Shown: piece by piece, positions 35,263 through 44,122 of the stretch
How positions within the stretch are numbered: position 1 is the stretch's first letter
Layout of the letters: each line of letters starts with the position of its first letter
The notes under the pieces: model-generated
Seen by the model: only the letters and a program-made list of their open reading frames with translations
Told to the model about the DNA's origin: nothing
The model's database searches: none
Program-made: the position numbers and the translations under genes
Assembly: GCA_025359565.1 (NCBI GenBank)
Contig: JANYFY010000014.1
Location: forward strand, 1-64,000
Origin: Gammaproteobacteria bacterium
Lineage (GTDB): Bacteria > Pseudomonadota > Gammaproteobacteria > Steroidobacterales > Steroidobacteraceae
DNA: 64,000 nt
Reading direction: 5' to 3'

Positions 35263-35428
35263 ATAGTGCGAGGCACAGCGACCCACTGTCAAGCGTTAAC
35301 GTTCAAACAAACAACGCACGGCCAGCCGGTTGACCTGATTCAGGGTGACCCGTTACGATAGCCGCTAAGACATGATTTAGAGATGTACTGCTCGTCGCAT
35401 AGAATTAATCACAACAAGGATCAACGCA

Positions 35429-35782
35429 ATGAAGGTTAGAAATCTATTGATCGCCGGTTTGATGGTAGTGGGGACCATCGGTGCAATGAGCGCGGCGCAG
35501 GCCGAAGATGTCCGCCTGTTTGCTCGTCACGAAGTGGCGGACTACGGCCTTTGGAGAAAGGCATTCGACGCCTTTGCATCAACGGCCAGGAAGGCGGGGG
35601 CCATCAATGGCGCCGTGTACCGATCGGCGGACAACGCCAATGATGTGACCGTCACTCACGACTTCCATAGTGTGGCAAAGGCCAAAGCCTTTGCGGCGTC
35701 CCCCGAGCTGAAAGCAGCAATGGAGAAAGCGGGTGTGAAGGGACCGCCGCAGATTTGGATTGCGACGAAAAGCATGAAGTAG
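35429..35782 (+). CDS. Small secreted protein with a possible antibiotic-biosynthesis-monooxygenase-like fold
   Basis: 117 residues with a clear signal peptide (MKVRNLLIAGLMVVGTIGAMSAAQA, cleavage at AQA). The mature part, about 92 residues, has VRLFARHEVADYGLWRKAFDAF and a later DVTVTHDFHSVAKAKAFAAS, a pattern like the dimeric alpha/beta-barrel (ABM/DUF1330-type) proteins. AAGGA stands before the ATG. It lies 67 bp before the nitrile hydratase genes on the same strand but no functional link is evident. Function unknown. Confidence 0.75.
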   Translation: MKVRNLLIAGLMVVGTIGAMSAAQAEDVRLFARHEVADYGLWRKAFDAFASTARKAGAINGAVYRSADNANDVTVTHDFHSVAKAKAFAASPELKAAMEKAGVKGPPQIWIATKSMK

Positions 35783-35849
35783 TTGGGCTCGGCGGCACTC
35801 TATTCCGCACCCCCAGTAGGTTGCCTGATTGACAACCAAGCGGAGACTT

Positions 35850-36373
35850 ATGACTACCAGCCGCCGTGATCTATTGACCGCTGCCCTCGCAGCGGGGGCG
35901 ACCGTGACCACAGAGCTTGCGCGCGGGCTTGGTCTGATTCTGCGTACAAACAGCGCCTATTGACCGATGCCGATTCTGCAATTGCCGAATTAGGATACGG
36001 AGGACTGCAGGGCGAGCAGATGATTGTCGTTGAGAACACTACCGACGTGCATAACCTCGTCGTATGCACGCTGTGCTCTTGCTATCCGTGGCCGGTACTT
36101 GGCCTGCCCCCCACCTGGTATAAGTCCAACGCCTATCGCTCACGATCAGTGATCGATCCGCGGGGTGTCCTCCGCGAATTTGGGCTCGAGATCGGCGAGA
36201 GTGTTGAGGTACGGGTTTGGGACAGTACAGCGGAACTACGCTATCTGGTGCTCCCTGAGCAGCCGAAAGAGAGCGTCGGTTGGAGCGAGGAGAGACTGGC
36301 GGCGCTGGTGACGCACGACGCAATGATCGGCGTTTCGAAGGTTGCTTCACCGATCGCCGGGAAAGCCATATGA
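35850..36373 (+). pseudogene. nthA: Nitrile hydratase alpha subunit with a broken 5' end
   Basis: From about 35921 to 36373 one frame encodes a good alpha-subunit body: [14 protein letters not shown], then the metal claw [18 protein letters not shown] (the CTLCSC form indicates a cobalt enzyme), then [13 protein letters not shown] and [17 protein letters not shown]. That frame has a stop at 35867 and no ATG before the motif; TTG 35960 would drop part of the conserved helix. A ribosome site GCGGAGA and ATG 35850 in another frame give [17 protein letters not shown], a Tat-like leader that stops at 35961. A one-base loss between 35870 and 35925 would join them. The usual N-terminal arm of about 70 residues is missing in either case. 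The stop overlaps the beta-subunit ATG. Confidence 0.72.
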
Positions 36374-37029
36374 ACGGCGTGCATGATCTTGGCGGTATGC
36401 AAGATATGGGCGCCATCACACCCGAAACAGGCGAGCCGGTTTTTCACGCCGCCTGGGAAGGACGCGCTTACGGACTAACCCGCGCCATGGGCGGTTGGCG
36501 CCTGTGGAATCTTGACGCCGTTCGCTACCAGCGTGAATTGATTGCACCTGCTTCCTATTTCCGGATGAGCTATTACGAGCGCTGGATTGAGGGTTTATTG
36601 GAGCTGATGCTGAAGAACAAGCTGGTCACTCGCAGTGAAATCGACAGCGGTCGGCCCGATGCGCATGCCGCCAACCGAGCGCCAACGTTCACGGCCGAAA
36701 AAATTCCCGCCTTTGTCGCCAAGGGTGTGCCGGCAAGGCGTAATGTCGACGTTGCAACGAATTTCCGGGTTGGGCAACGAGTGCGCGGGCTCAATTTGAA
36801 CCCAATAGGACATACGCGCCTACCGCGTTACGCGCGCGGAAAGGTGGGCACGGTCGATCGGGATCATGGTGTCTTCGTGTTCCCGGATACGAACGCCTTA
36901 TTTCTCGGTGAAAAACCGCAACACGTATATTCAGTGCGCTTTGCCGCACGCGAACTATGGGGCGAGCAGGCGAGTCCACGCGATGTTGTATACATTGATA
37001 TGTGGGAAGATTATCTTGCACCCGCCTGA
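36370..37029 (+). CDS. nthB: Nitrile hydratase beta subunit
   Basis: 219 residues from ATG 36370, which overlaps the alpha-subunit stop (ATGA). The start [14 protein letters not shown], the [17 protein letters not shown] helix and the C-terminal SH3-like domain with [27 protein letters not shown] and [11 protein letters not shown] are typical of the family. With the alpha subunit it would hydrate nitriles to amides in the cytoplasm. Its intactness, and that of the activator gene, suggests the locus is or recently was functional despite the break in the alpha gene. Confidence 0.93.
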   Translation: MNGVHDLGGMQDMGAITPETGEPVFHAAWEGRAYGLTRAMGGWRLWNLDAVRYQRELIAPASYFRMSYYERWIEGLLELMLKNKLVTRSEIDSGRPDAHAANRAPTFTAEKIPAFVAKGVPARRNVDVATNFRVGQRVRGLNLNPIGHTRLPRYARGKVGTVDRDHGVFVFPDTNALFLGEKPQHVYSVRFAARELWGEQASPRDVVYIDMWEDYLAPA

Positions 37030-37402
37030 TTTAGATCCGATGGTTGAGAATCTAGCGGTTTTACCGCGTATTCCGCGTGATGGTGACGGCCCTATATTCG
37101 CCGAACCTTGGCAAGCGAAGGCTTTCGCGCTAGCCGTGCGATTGTCGGCGCGAGGCTACTTTACATGGAAGGAGTGGGCAGCCACGTTGGCTGATGAACT
37201 GCAGACCGCGGTGACCCGTGGCGAGCCGGATGATGGCGCGCATTATTATTACTATTGGCTTGCGGCTCTTGAGCGGCTGGTGGTGGCGAAAGGTTTATTC
37301 GACGCCGCGACTTTGCTTGAGCGCAAAGAAGCGTGGGCCGAGGCATATCACCGAACACCGCACGGCAAGCCGGTTAAATTGCAGGTCGAACTTGACGGTT
37401 AA
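37016..37402 (+). CDS. Nitrile hydratase activator / accessory protein
   Basis: About 128 residues, matching the small activator encoded after cobalt-type nitrile hydratases: PRDGDGPIFAEPWQAKAFALAVRLSARGYFTWKEWA, then YYYYWLAALERLV and a charged tail. It inserts or helps insert cobalt into the alpha subunit. The start is uncertain: TTG 37016 has GGGA 8 nt upstream and overlaps the beta-subunit gene end, while ATG 37040 lacks a visible ribosome site. The longer frame back to 36866 overlaps conserved beta-subunit sequence and is not used. Confidence 0.88.
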   Translation: MHPPDLDPMVENLAVLPRIPRDGDGPIFAEPWQAKAFALAVRLSARGYFTWKEWAATLADELQTAVTRGEPDDGAHYYYYWLAALERLVVAKGLFDAATLLERKEAWAEAYHRTPHGKPVKLQVELDG

Positions 37403-37449
37403 AATTCGGACTCTTGACACACTGCCATCTTTGGGTCGATTCTCTAACT

Positions 37450-38568
37450 ATGAACACAACCCTGTGGATTGGTACTCGCAAAGGTGCCTTCGCGCTGAAA
37501 TCTACCCGGCGGCGCGTCTTCCGTGCGGTGGGTCCGCAATTCTTGGGTCACATTGTGCATCACATCGTCCAAGATCCGCGTGAGCCGAGTCGACTAGTGA
37601 TGGGGGCCAAAACGGGGCATTTGGGTCCCACGGTCTACACATCGAGTGACCGCGGTAGACATTGGCAAGAAGCCAAAGCGCCGCCGGCCTTTCGCAAGGT
37701 ACGCGATGGCGAACCCGCACGCGCGGTAGAACGTGTCTTTTGGTTAAGTGCCGGACACCCAAGCGAACCTGGGGTTTGGTACGCGGGCACTTCTCCCGCG
37801 GGATTGTTTCGGTCCGAGGATCATGGTGCGCACTGGCAACCGGTGGTAGGATTTAATGATCACCCGCAATTTTCTAAATGGGCCAGCGGCGCACGCACAC
37901 CGGATGGGGAGTTACTGCATTCCATTCGTATAGATCCCCGCGATGCCAAGCATATGTATTTGGCGATTTCAATCGGTGGAATATTCGAGACGCATGATGG
38001 CGGTAAGGAATGGTCTCCTATCAATGAAGGCGTTGCGGCTGAATTTCTTCCCGATCCTAAGGCCGCGTACGGCCACGATCCGCATTGCTTTATTCTGCAT
38101 CCGCAGCAACCCGATCGCCTCTATCACCAGAATCATTGCGGCATTTACAGACTCGATCGGCCAGCAACGCGTTGGATTCGAATCGGCAACAATATGCCAA
38201 AAAAGATTGGCGATATAGGGTTTCCGATTGTGGCGGATCCACATGACAGCGATTCGGTATATGTGATACCCATGGACGGCTCTAGTGTCTGGCCTCGAGT
38301 TTCCATAGACGGTAAACCCGCCGTCTATCGTTCCCGCAATGCGGGTAAGAGTTGGCAGCGACTAGATCGCGGGTTGCCTCGCCAACAAGCCTGGTTCACG
38401 GTACTACGTCAGGCCATGTGCACCGATAATGGCGCCAAGCAAGGCTCTTTAGGTCTGTATTTCGGAACGACTCAAGGTGAAGTGTGGGCTAGCCACAACT
38501 CCGGCGATGCCTGGTATCGTATTGCCCAGTATCTACCTGAGATTTACTCGGTCAGCTTCGCAGTCTAG
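37450..38568 (+). CDS. Asp-box (BNR) beta-propeller protein, sialidase/sortilin-like fold
   Basis: 372 residues from ATG 37450 (MNTTLWIGTRKGAF). At least five Asp-box loops are visible: TSSDRGRHWQ, RSEDHGAHWQ, ETHDGGKEWS, RSRNAGKSWQ and ASHNSGDAWY, the pattern S-x-D-x-G-x-x-W of BNR/VPS10-type propellers. No signal peptide is seen, so it is probably cytoplasmic. Catalytic sialidase residues were not recognised, so enzyme activity should not be assumed. It is followed at 15 nt by a ThiS/MoaD-like carrier and a MoeB-like gene, a grouping I recall from other proteobacteria but with no known job. Confidence 0.82.
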   Translation: MNTTLWIGTRKGAFALKSTRRRVFRAVGPQFLGHIVHHIVQDPREPSRLVMGAKTGHLGPTVYTSSDRGRHWQEAKAPPAFRKVRDGEPARAVERVFWLSAGHPSEPGVWYAGTSPAGLFRSEDHGAHWQPVVGFNDHPQFSKWASGARTPDGELLHSIRIDPRDAKHMYLAISIGGIFETHDGGKEWSPINEGVAAEFLPDPKAAYGHDPHCFILHPQQPDRLYHQNHCGIYRLDRPATRWIRIGNNMPKKIGDIGFPIVADPHDSDSVYVIPMDGSSVWPRVSIDGKPAVYRSRNAGKSWQRLDRGLPRQQAWFTVLRQAMCTDNGAKQGSLGLYFGTTQGEVWASHNSGDAWYRIAQYLPEIYSVSFAV

Positions 38569-38583
38569 ATTGCGCCGGGTCTT

Positions 38584-38850
38584 ATGCAACACAAGGTCAA
38601 AATCCCTAGCCCGTTACAGTCTTACACGCAAGGTGCCAGCGAAGTAAGCGTCGCGGGCAATACGCTGCGCGAGGTACTCGCCGAACTCGATCATCGCTAT
38701 AACGGTATCCGCTTCCGGATGATTGACGAGCAAGAACGGGTTCGCCCGCATATACGCATCTTTGTCAATAATCAGGAAATTCCTGCAATCGATACCACAC
38801 TCCTGGCGGGTGATGAAGTGCACTTAATTTGTGCGCTGAGTGGGGGTTAA
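38584..38850 (+). CDS. MoaD/ThiS-family sulfur-carrier protein
   Basis: 88 residues with a ubiquitin-like pattern and the ending LICALSGG: the C-terminal Gly-Gly that is adenylated and thiocarboxylated in this family. The stop TAA overlaps the next gene's ATG (38850-38852), coupling it to the adenylyltransferase. The carrier would deliver sulfur for a cofactor or small molecule. No MoaE, ThiG or cysteine synthase partner is adjacent, so the acceptor is unknown. Confidence 0.87.
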   Translation: MQHKVKIPSPLQSYTQGASEVSVAGNTLREVLAELDHRYNGIRFRMIDEQERVRPHIRIFVNNQEIPAIDTTLLAGDEVHLICALSGG

Positions 38851-39992
38851 TGCTGACCGCAGACGAATGCGCTCGCTACAGCCGCCATTTGTCATTGCCT
38901 GAAATCGGCGTGGTCGGCCAAGAAAAGATAAAAACGGCACGCATATTAATCGTCGGTGCGGGTGGTCTAGGATCACCGGCGAGCTTGTATCTTGCGGCGG
39001 CGGGCGTCGGTACGCTTGGCATCATTGATCACGATCGGATTGATCTGTCGAATTTACAGCGCCAAATATTATTCGAATCAACTCAACTGGGTGCTAGCAA
39101 AGCGGACACCGCCCGGGCGCGATTACTGGCACTCAATCCGGAAATTTCAGTTCAAGCCTATAATCAGAAATTGACCGCAGACAACGCGGTGCAGTTGATT
39201 CAACCCTATGATTTGGTAATCGATGGCAGCGATCGATTAGCGACTCGCTACCTGATAAACGATGTCTGTGTAATTCTACGTAAACCATTAGTATCGGCGG
39301 CCATCTACCGCTTCGAAGGTCAGGCGATGACTTACGTTCCGGAGCGAGGACCTTGCTATCGGTGCTTGTTCCCTCAATCGATTGATGGAATGGTCCCCAA
39401 TTGTGCTGAAGCGGGCGTGCTCGGTGTGTTGCCGGGGGTGTTTGGCGCCTTACAAGCCGCCGAAGCCTTAAAAATTGTGCTAGACATTGGCACGCCGCTG
39501 CTAGGTCGATTGCTGACCTTTGATGCACTGGATATGCGTTGGCAGGAGTTTAAATTCACACGACGGCTGGACTGCGCGGTGTGCGGAGAAAGTGCCTCTA
39601 TTCGCACGCCACAGGATAGCGCCGCTGCCGGTCAATCGCGTGTCGCTCTATTGATCGAGCGATTGCAACCCCGCGCGCTCCACGCCCGATTGCAGCTGAT
39701 CGGCGATCCCCCAATTTTAATTGATGTCCGCGAAAATCATGAATATTCGGTGAGTCATCTACCCGAAGCAATCAACATCCCGCTTAGAGAACTGTCGCAA
39801 CGCCTAGGAGAAATCCGCGCTGCCGCAACCTCGATTTTTATCTGCCGCAGTGGTGCGCGAAGCCTCGCGGCTGCGAGCCTCGCAATTGAAGCGGGCCATC
39901 CATCGGTCGCGCATCTTGAGGGCGGGATGCTCGCGTGGGCGCAAGACATAGAACCTGCTATGGTGGTGGCGGACGCGCTAAAGTTTAATTGA
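38850..39992 (+). CDS. moeB: MoeB/ThiF-type adenylyltransferase fused to rhodanese domain
   Basis: About 380 residues. The E1-like domain (about 1-250) has YSRHLSLPEIGVVGQEKI, the nucleotide loop GAGGLGSPASLYLAAAGVG, the DLSNLQRQILF arginine finger, zinc cysteines in CYRCLFP and CAVCGES and the active-site region MVPNCAEAGVLGVLPG. The C-terminal rhodanese domain (about 275-375) has DVRENHEYSVSHLPEAINIP and the sulfur-bearing cysteine in IFICRSGARSLAA. It should adenylate the adjacent carrier and pass persulfide sulfur to it. ATG 38850 is used; an upstream in-frame start at 38829 overlaps the carrier's C-terminus. Confidence 0.93.
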   Translation: MLTADECARYSRHLSLPEIGVVGQEKIKTARILIVGAGGLGSPASLYLAAAGVGTLGIIDHDRIDLSNLQRQILFESTQLGASKADTARARLLALNPEISVQAYNQKLTADNAVQLIQPYDLVIDGSDRLATRYLINDVCVILRKPLVSAAIYRFEGQAMTYVPERGPCYRCLFPQSIDGMVPNCAEAGVLGVLPGVFGALQAAEALKIVLDIGTPLLGRLLTFDALDMRWQEFKFTRRLDCAVCGESASIRTPQDSAAAGQSRVALLIERLQPRALHARLQLIGDPPILIDVRENHEYSVSHLPEAINIPLRELSQRLGEIRAAATSIFICRSGARSLAAASLAIEAGHPSVAHLEGGMLAWAQDIEPAMVVADALKFN

Positions 39993-40081
39993 AGTCGCTG
40001 GAATGATCATTCGCCACGAATTGTAAGCCCACCGAATCGATTGGCGCTCGAAAGTTGTTCAGTCACGCCTATAATTGTTTA

Positions 40082-41020
40082 ATGACAACTTTCGCTCATC
40101 TCTGGTGGATGTCCGCGCCGCTATTTCTCATTATTGCCACGGGTTATCTGATCGCAAAAATATTTCACATGCCCGAAATATGGGTGAGTCGAATGATCAG
40201 TGTTTGTTATTTTGTTCTGTTGCCGATGCTACTATTTCGCTTGATGACCACCGTAGGTGCGATGCCCAAAGTAGACAGTCGATTATTACTAGCTTTTTTC
40301 GGCGGCTGTCTCATCGTGTTCTTCCTGGGTCGAATAGTGGGATTTAAGTTATTTAGGCTAGACGCTGTGAGTCAATCTGTCTTTGCTTTGGGCGGGGTAT
40401 TTTCAAACAATGTATTACTCGGTCTCCCACTCGCTAAATTATTACTGGGGGATGAGGCGCTGCCGTCGGTGGCTTTGGTTTTAGTTTTCAATGCGCTAAT
40501 TTTATGGACTCTGGTGACGGCATCGGTCGAGTGGGCTAAAAATGGCGCAATATCACTGCTTGGATTCAAGCGCACAGCGGCGAGCGTAGCTCGAAATCCG
40601 ATTGTAATAGCCATTGGTTCGGGGGCAGCTTATGGATTAGTAGTCGGAACGTTGCCAAAATTTATTGGTCAGCCGTTGACGTTGATCAGTGAAGCGACCG
40701 TACCCCTAGTACTATTCGCCTTGGGCGCAAGTCTGGCGAACTATGTCGTCAGCGATGCGTGGCGCGAAAGTTTGGCTATTTGTGCACTCAAGCTCCTCGT
40801 GCAACCTCTCGTCGTCTATATTTTGGCTAGGCTGCTGAATCTTGCGCCAATGGAAACACGAGTGGTCGTATTGCTTGCATCAATTGCGGTCGGCGTAAAT
40901 GTTTACATGATGGCGCGACAATTCAACACTCTTCAAGTAGCGGTCGCCTCAAGCCTGGTTTTGAGTACTGTACTCGCCACCTTCACCGTCCCATTGCTTC
41001 TCGCGATGATCGGCATTTAA
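40082..41020 (+). CDS. AEC-family (auxin efflux carrier-like) transporter
   Basis: About 312 residues with ten likely membrane helices in two halves. The segment GGVFSNNVLLGLPLAKLLLGD near residue 105 (with the GN/SN-like break) and the C-terminal SIAVGVNVYMMARQF are typical of bacterial AEC proteins that export or import organic anions such as malate. The ATG at 40082 starts the first helix properly; TATAAT at 40070-40075 is so close that a leaderless transcript is possible, though no -35 is apparent. Substrate unknown. Confidence 0.88.
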   Translation: MTTFAHLWWMSAPLFLIIATGYLIAKIFHMPEIWVSRMISVCYFVLLPMLLFRLMTTVGAMPKVDSRLLLAFFGGCLIVFFLGRIVGFKLFRLDAVSQSVFALGGVFSNNVLLGLPLAKLLLGDEALPSVALVLVFNALILWTLVTASVEWAKNGAISLLGFKRTAASVARNPIVIAIGSGAAYGLVVGTLPKFIGQPLTLISEATVPLVLFALGASLANYVVSDAWRESLAICALKLLVQPLVVYILARLLNLAPMETRVVVLLASIAVGVNVYMMARQFNTLQVAVASSLVLSTVLATFTVPLLLAMIGI

Positions 41021-41021
41021 G

Positions 41022-41447
41022 TTAGCGTTCAAACTTAGTCGACAAGATGATCGACGAAGTCGTGCGCTCCACTCCATCCAAAGCGCCAATACGATCTATC
41101 ACCTCGTCCATCTCCGCCACCGACGCCGACGCTGCCACCGCAATCAAATCCACTTCACCACTCACCGAATGCAATACCCGGACCTGGGCGATTCCGCGTA
41201 ATGCCGCGGTGACCGCCCGCGTTTCCTTAGGCCCCACCTTAATCATCACATGAGCACGAACTGCACCCAATCCATGTTCAGGCGCCAAACGCACTCCAAA
41301 TCCTACAATCACCCCCTCGCGCTCCAGCCGCTCTATCCGACTCTGCACGCTCGTTCGGGATCGACCCACCAGACGGGCCAGTTGCGCGGTCGACGCACGG
41401 CCGTCCTCCCGCAACGCGTTAATTAGCCTTGTATCAATGGCGTCCAC
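41022..41447 (-). CDS. Lrp/AsnC-family transcriptional regulator
   Basis: 141 residues: an N-terminal helix-turn-helix (DAIDTRLINALREDGRASTAQLARLVGRSRTSVQSRIERLEREG) and a C-terminal RAM ligand domain. It stands divergent from a saccharopine-dehydrogenase-like gene across about 135 bp, so it most likely responds to an amino acid such as lysine and controls that gene. Stop codons of this gene and of the AEC transporter almost touch (convergent, 1 nt apart). The divergent spacer holds the promoters, which I cannot delimit with confidence. Confidence 0.93.
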   Translation of the reverse strand: MDAIDTRLINALREDGRASTAQLARLVGRSRTSVQSRIERLEREGVIVGFGVRLAPEHGLGAVRAHVMIKVGPKETRAVTAALRGIAQVRVLHSVSGEVDLIAVAASASVAEMDEVIDRIGALDGVERTTSSIILSTKFER

Positions 41448-41582
41448 GTCATTTTGCCTATTTAACCCTACTTAACACCTATTATACCCCTTATAAACGG
41501 CGGAAATTGCCCTACCTTTCGCAATGCATCCCATAGAAAATACTAAGTGAAGCACAGGTTAACTACACGGTCGGAGCATTAC

Positions 41583-42671
41583 ATGAAAAATATCGTCATC
41601 GTCGGCGCGGGCAAAATCGGTTCCATGATTGCAGAACTGACCGCAGGCTCCGGGGACTACGCTGTGACCGTCATCGACCGCTCGCAGCAGCAACTGGATC
41701 GCCTTGAAACCGCCATGGCCATTAATAAGGTCGCGATGGATATAACCGATAGCGATAATCTCACCAAAATGCTGACGGGCAAATTCGCGGTACTGAGCGC
41801 GGCTCCTTATCACGCCACACGGCTTATTGCCGAGTCTGCCAAAGCCGCAGGCTCCCACTACTTGGACCTCACGGAAGACGTCGCCAGCACCCGTGTGGTG
41901 AAACAACTCAGCTCAAACGCTCGCACTGCCTTTATTCCCCAATGCGGTCTAGCACCCGGCTTCATCACCATCGTTGCGAGCGACTTAGCGTCGCGTTTTG
42001 ATGAACTGCACGATGTGCGGATGCGAGTCGGCGCATTGCCAAAATTTCCCAGCAATTCATTAAACTATAATTTGACGTGGAGCACGGACGGCGTCATTAA
42101 TGAATACTGCGAACCCTGTGAAGCCATCGTCAATGGCCAACTTCGAGAGACACAGCCACTTGAGGAATGCGAGGAGTTCTCACTCGATGGCTGTAAATAC
42201 GAGGCTTTCAATACTTCCGGTGGCCTAGGCACTCTCTGCGAAACCCTCGCCGGTAAAGTTCGTAATCTCAATTACCGTACCATCCGCTATCCGGGCCACG
42301 CGGCCATCATGAAAACACTGTTGCATGATCTACGACTGCGTGACCGTCGTGATGTATTGAAAGATATTTTAGAAAACTCGATCCCAGTGACCTCGCAAGA
42401 CGTGGTCATTGTATTTGTCACGGTCAGCGGCAAGCGTGGTGGTCAGCTCGTCCAAGAGACTTACGCCAATAAAATCTACTCAGCCTTGATTGGTGGTCGC
42501 GTCCGTAGCGCCATCCAAATCACCACCGCCGGCGGTATCTGCGCCGTTCTCGACATGCTGGCGCTGGGCAACCTTCCGCAATCGGGCCTTATCAAACAAG
42601 AAGACATTAAATTACCTGCGTTCTTGGCCAATCGGTTCGGCCGTTGTTACGCGAGTGTCTCCGCCGGGTAA
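41583..42671 (+). CDS. Saccharopine dehydrogenase-family oxidoreductase (lysine dehydrogenase-like)
   Basis: 362 residues from ATG 41583, with GGAG about 8 nt upstream. The N-terminal Rossmann motif is IVIVGAGKIGSMIAELTAG; LSAAPYHATRLIAESAKAAGSHYLDLTEDV and CGLAPGFITIVASDL are typical of the lysine 6-dehydrogenase/saccharopine dehydrogenase-like family. Members oxidise the epsilon-amino carbon of lysine or related substrates with NAD(P)+. The divergent Lrp-family gene fits amino-acid control. Confidence 0.9.
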   Translation: MKNIVIVGAGKIGSMIAELTAGSGDYAVTVIDRSQQQLDRLETAMAINKVAMDITDSDNLTKMLTGKFAVLSAAPYHATRLIAESAKAAGSHYLDLTEDVASTRVVKQLSSNARTAFIPQCGLAPGFITIVASDLASRFDELHDVRMRVGALPKFPSNSLNYNLTWSTDGVINEYCEPCEAIVNGQLRETQPLEECEEFSLDGCKYEAFNTSGGLGTLCETLAGKVRNLNYRTIRYPGHAAIMKTLLHDLRLRDRRDVLKDILENSIPVTSQDVVIVFVTVSGKRGGQLVQETYANKIYSALIGGRVRSAIQITTAGGICAVLDMLALGNLPQSGLIKQEDIKLPAFLANRFGRCYASVSAG

Positions 42672-42810
42672 TCTCTCCACCAGGCGGCCGCAAGCTTGCG
42701 ATTGATTTCGATCTCGACAACGTCCAAAGAGATACCGTAAGAGTTAAATGCGGAGTCGGGTATATTACATATTCTTATCGTAAGCTGTTGCCACCAGTGT
42801 TGGGTGATCT

Positions 42811-43587
42811 ATGAGTATTGCTTCAACTGACAATGCCAGTGACGGTTTTTTTGTCATTACCTTGTGCGTTGCCAACGCTCCTATTCCGCTTCGCGTACCA
42901 TTCGTGCACGAACTCGTATGTTTTTCAGTGTTTCGCTCGCGCACAATTCAAGACGGCAATGAGATTTTTCACTTGCATGTGGGCTATTTTGATTCAGACG
43001 CCGGAGCTCGAGAGGCGCTGAAAGTTGTTCAGCCTTATTTCCCCGAGGCTACGGTGTCACCCGCACCCAATAGCGCACTTAGCTCACTTGATGACACGCT
43101 GAACACATCGTTCCAAATTATTAACAGCGCGCGTGCTCGAGTGGTTTCAGCAGAGGAACGGCGCCTCGTCGCCTCTCCTCTCTCACCAACGGTTGAGGTA
43201 CAGCAGCGCTATGTCGTCCAATTGAGCGACTCAGCGACACCGATCAGCTCAGGGTCCATACGACGCTTGGCGCTATTTCGCCCCTATATGCTGTACACCG
43301 TCCACCTAATCCGCGAAGCGAGCCAGCAGCATGGGTTACGACTAGGTTTTTTTGGAAATTTAGTTGCGGCACAAAGACTCGCCGAGCTAGTGCGCAGGGA
43401 ATATCCACAGGCGATAGCGCTACCCATCAGCCAACGTGAATATACTCGAGCGGATCAAATGATGCGCCAACGTGCCCTGAAAACACTCGCGACTATTGAC
43501 TCCCTTGCCGCAAGCACACCTTTGGCAAATAACGAACCCATCATGCCCTTGTCATTTCCATTCGATGAAATTCATCGGCAGTTGTAG
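42811..43587 (+). CDS. Protein with SPOR-like repeats, no membrane anchor
   Basis: 258 residues with two segments that look like SPOR or SPOR-like folds: FHLHVGYFDSDAGAREALKVVQPYFPEATV (about 50-80) and LRLGFFGNLVAAQRLAELVRREYPQAI (about 175-205). Each ends with a possible third beta strand. There is no signal peptide or transmembrane helix, so it is not a standard periplasmic SPOR protein. Function unknown. Its last 16 bp overlap the 3' end of the convergent HExxH gene. Confidence 0.7.
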   Translation: MSIASTDNASDGFFVITLCVANAPIPLRVPFVHELVCFSVFRSRTIQDGNEIFHLHVGYFDSDAGAREALKVVQPYFPEATVSPAPNSALSSLDDTLNTSFQIINSARARVVSAEERRLVASPLSPTVEVQQRYVVQLSDSATPISSGSIRRLALFRPYMLYTVHLIREASQQHGLRLGFFGNLVAAQRLAELVRREYPQAIALPISQREYTRADQMMRQRALKTLATIDSLAASTPLANNEPIMPLSFPFDEIHRQL

Positions 43588-44051
43588 GTCAACGCGCCGT
43601 TTGGATCAATGAGCCGGTTCCCAACGAGCCACTCGTATGCATCAGCAGCGTCACCGGCAAACCACCGAGCGGTACTCCCGAGCCTGAAACTGTAACCCCA
43701 ATCATCCATATCACGAAACATTCGCTCGCGGCCGACATTAGCCAATGCGTCTGACAATACGATTTGCATATAGCACACCGCACTTTCTTCCGCGTCATCG
43801 CCTCCGGCATCGCGATCAAGACCCACCCGACGCTCGGTTGTCATACATATAAAGTGTGCCGCCTCGTGCAGCACTGAATGGACAGGCGTATCCAACCGTG
43901 CAAATAACTTTGTACCGAGTAGCCCCGCTTCACGTGCACCCCAGTAAGACCCCGGAATCTCCGCATCAGGCGCAACTAGCGACAACTCTAAGCCATATCG
44001 ATCCACCAACGTGGCAATCGCAACCCGATCAATGGAATTAACTAATAGCAA
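43572..44051 (-). CDS. Small putative zinc metallopeptidase-like protein (HExxH)
   Basis: 159 residues beginning at TTG 44051. The motif HSVLHEAAHFICM near residue 60 is an HExxH zinc site, with DDAEESAVCYMQIVLSD downstream where the glutamates could provide the third ligand. I recognise no named family. There is no signal peptide. It could be an inactive or regulatory relative of gluzincins. The 3' end overlaps the SPOR-like gene convergently. Confidence 0.68.
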   Translation of the reverse strand: MLLVNSIDRVAIATLVDRYGLELSLVAPDAEIPGSYWGAREAGLLGTKLFARLDTPVHSVLHEAAHFICMTTERRVGLDRDAGGDDAEESAVCYMQIVLSDALANVGRERMFRDMDDWGYSFRLGSTARWFAGDAADAYEWLVGNRLIDPNGALTYNCR

Positions 44052-44122
44052 CGAAATCTCACACCGCGTGGAGAAACCAACTCCACCATAACATTGTTAA
44101 ATCGGCCAACTACCGCTAACAG

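Noticed and set aside
36039-36419. 126-codon minus-strand frame
   Set aside because: Antisense to the nitrile hydratase alpha body, whose CTLCSC motif makes the plus frame certain.
36866-37015. Longer start for the nitrile hydratase activator
   Set aside because: It overlaps the conserved C-terminal domain of the beta subunit in another frame and adds sequence unlike the family.
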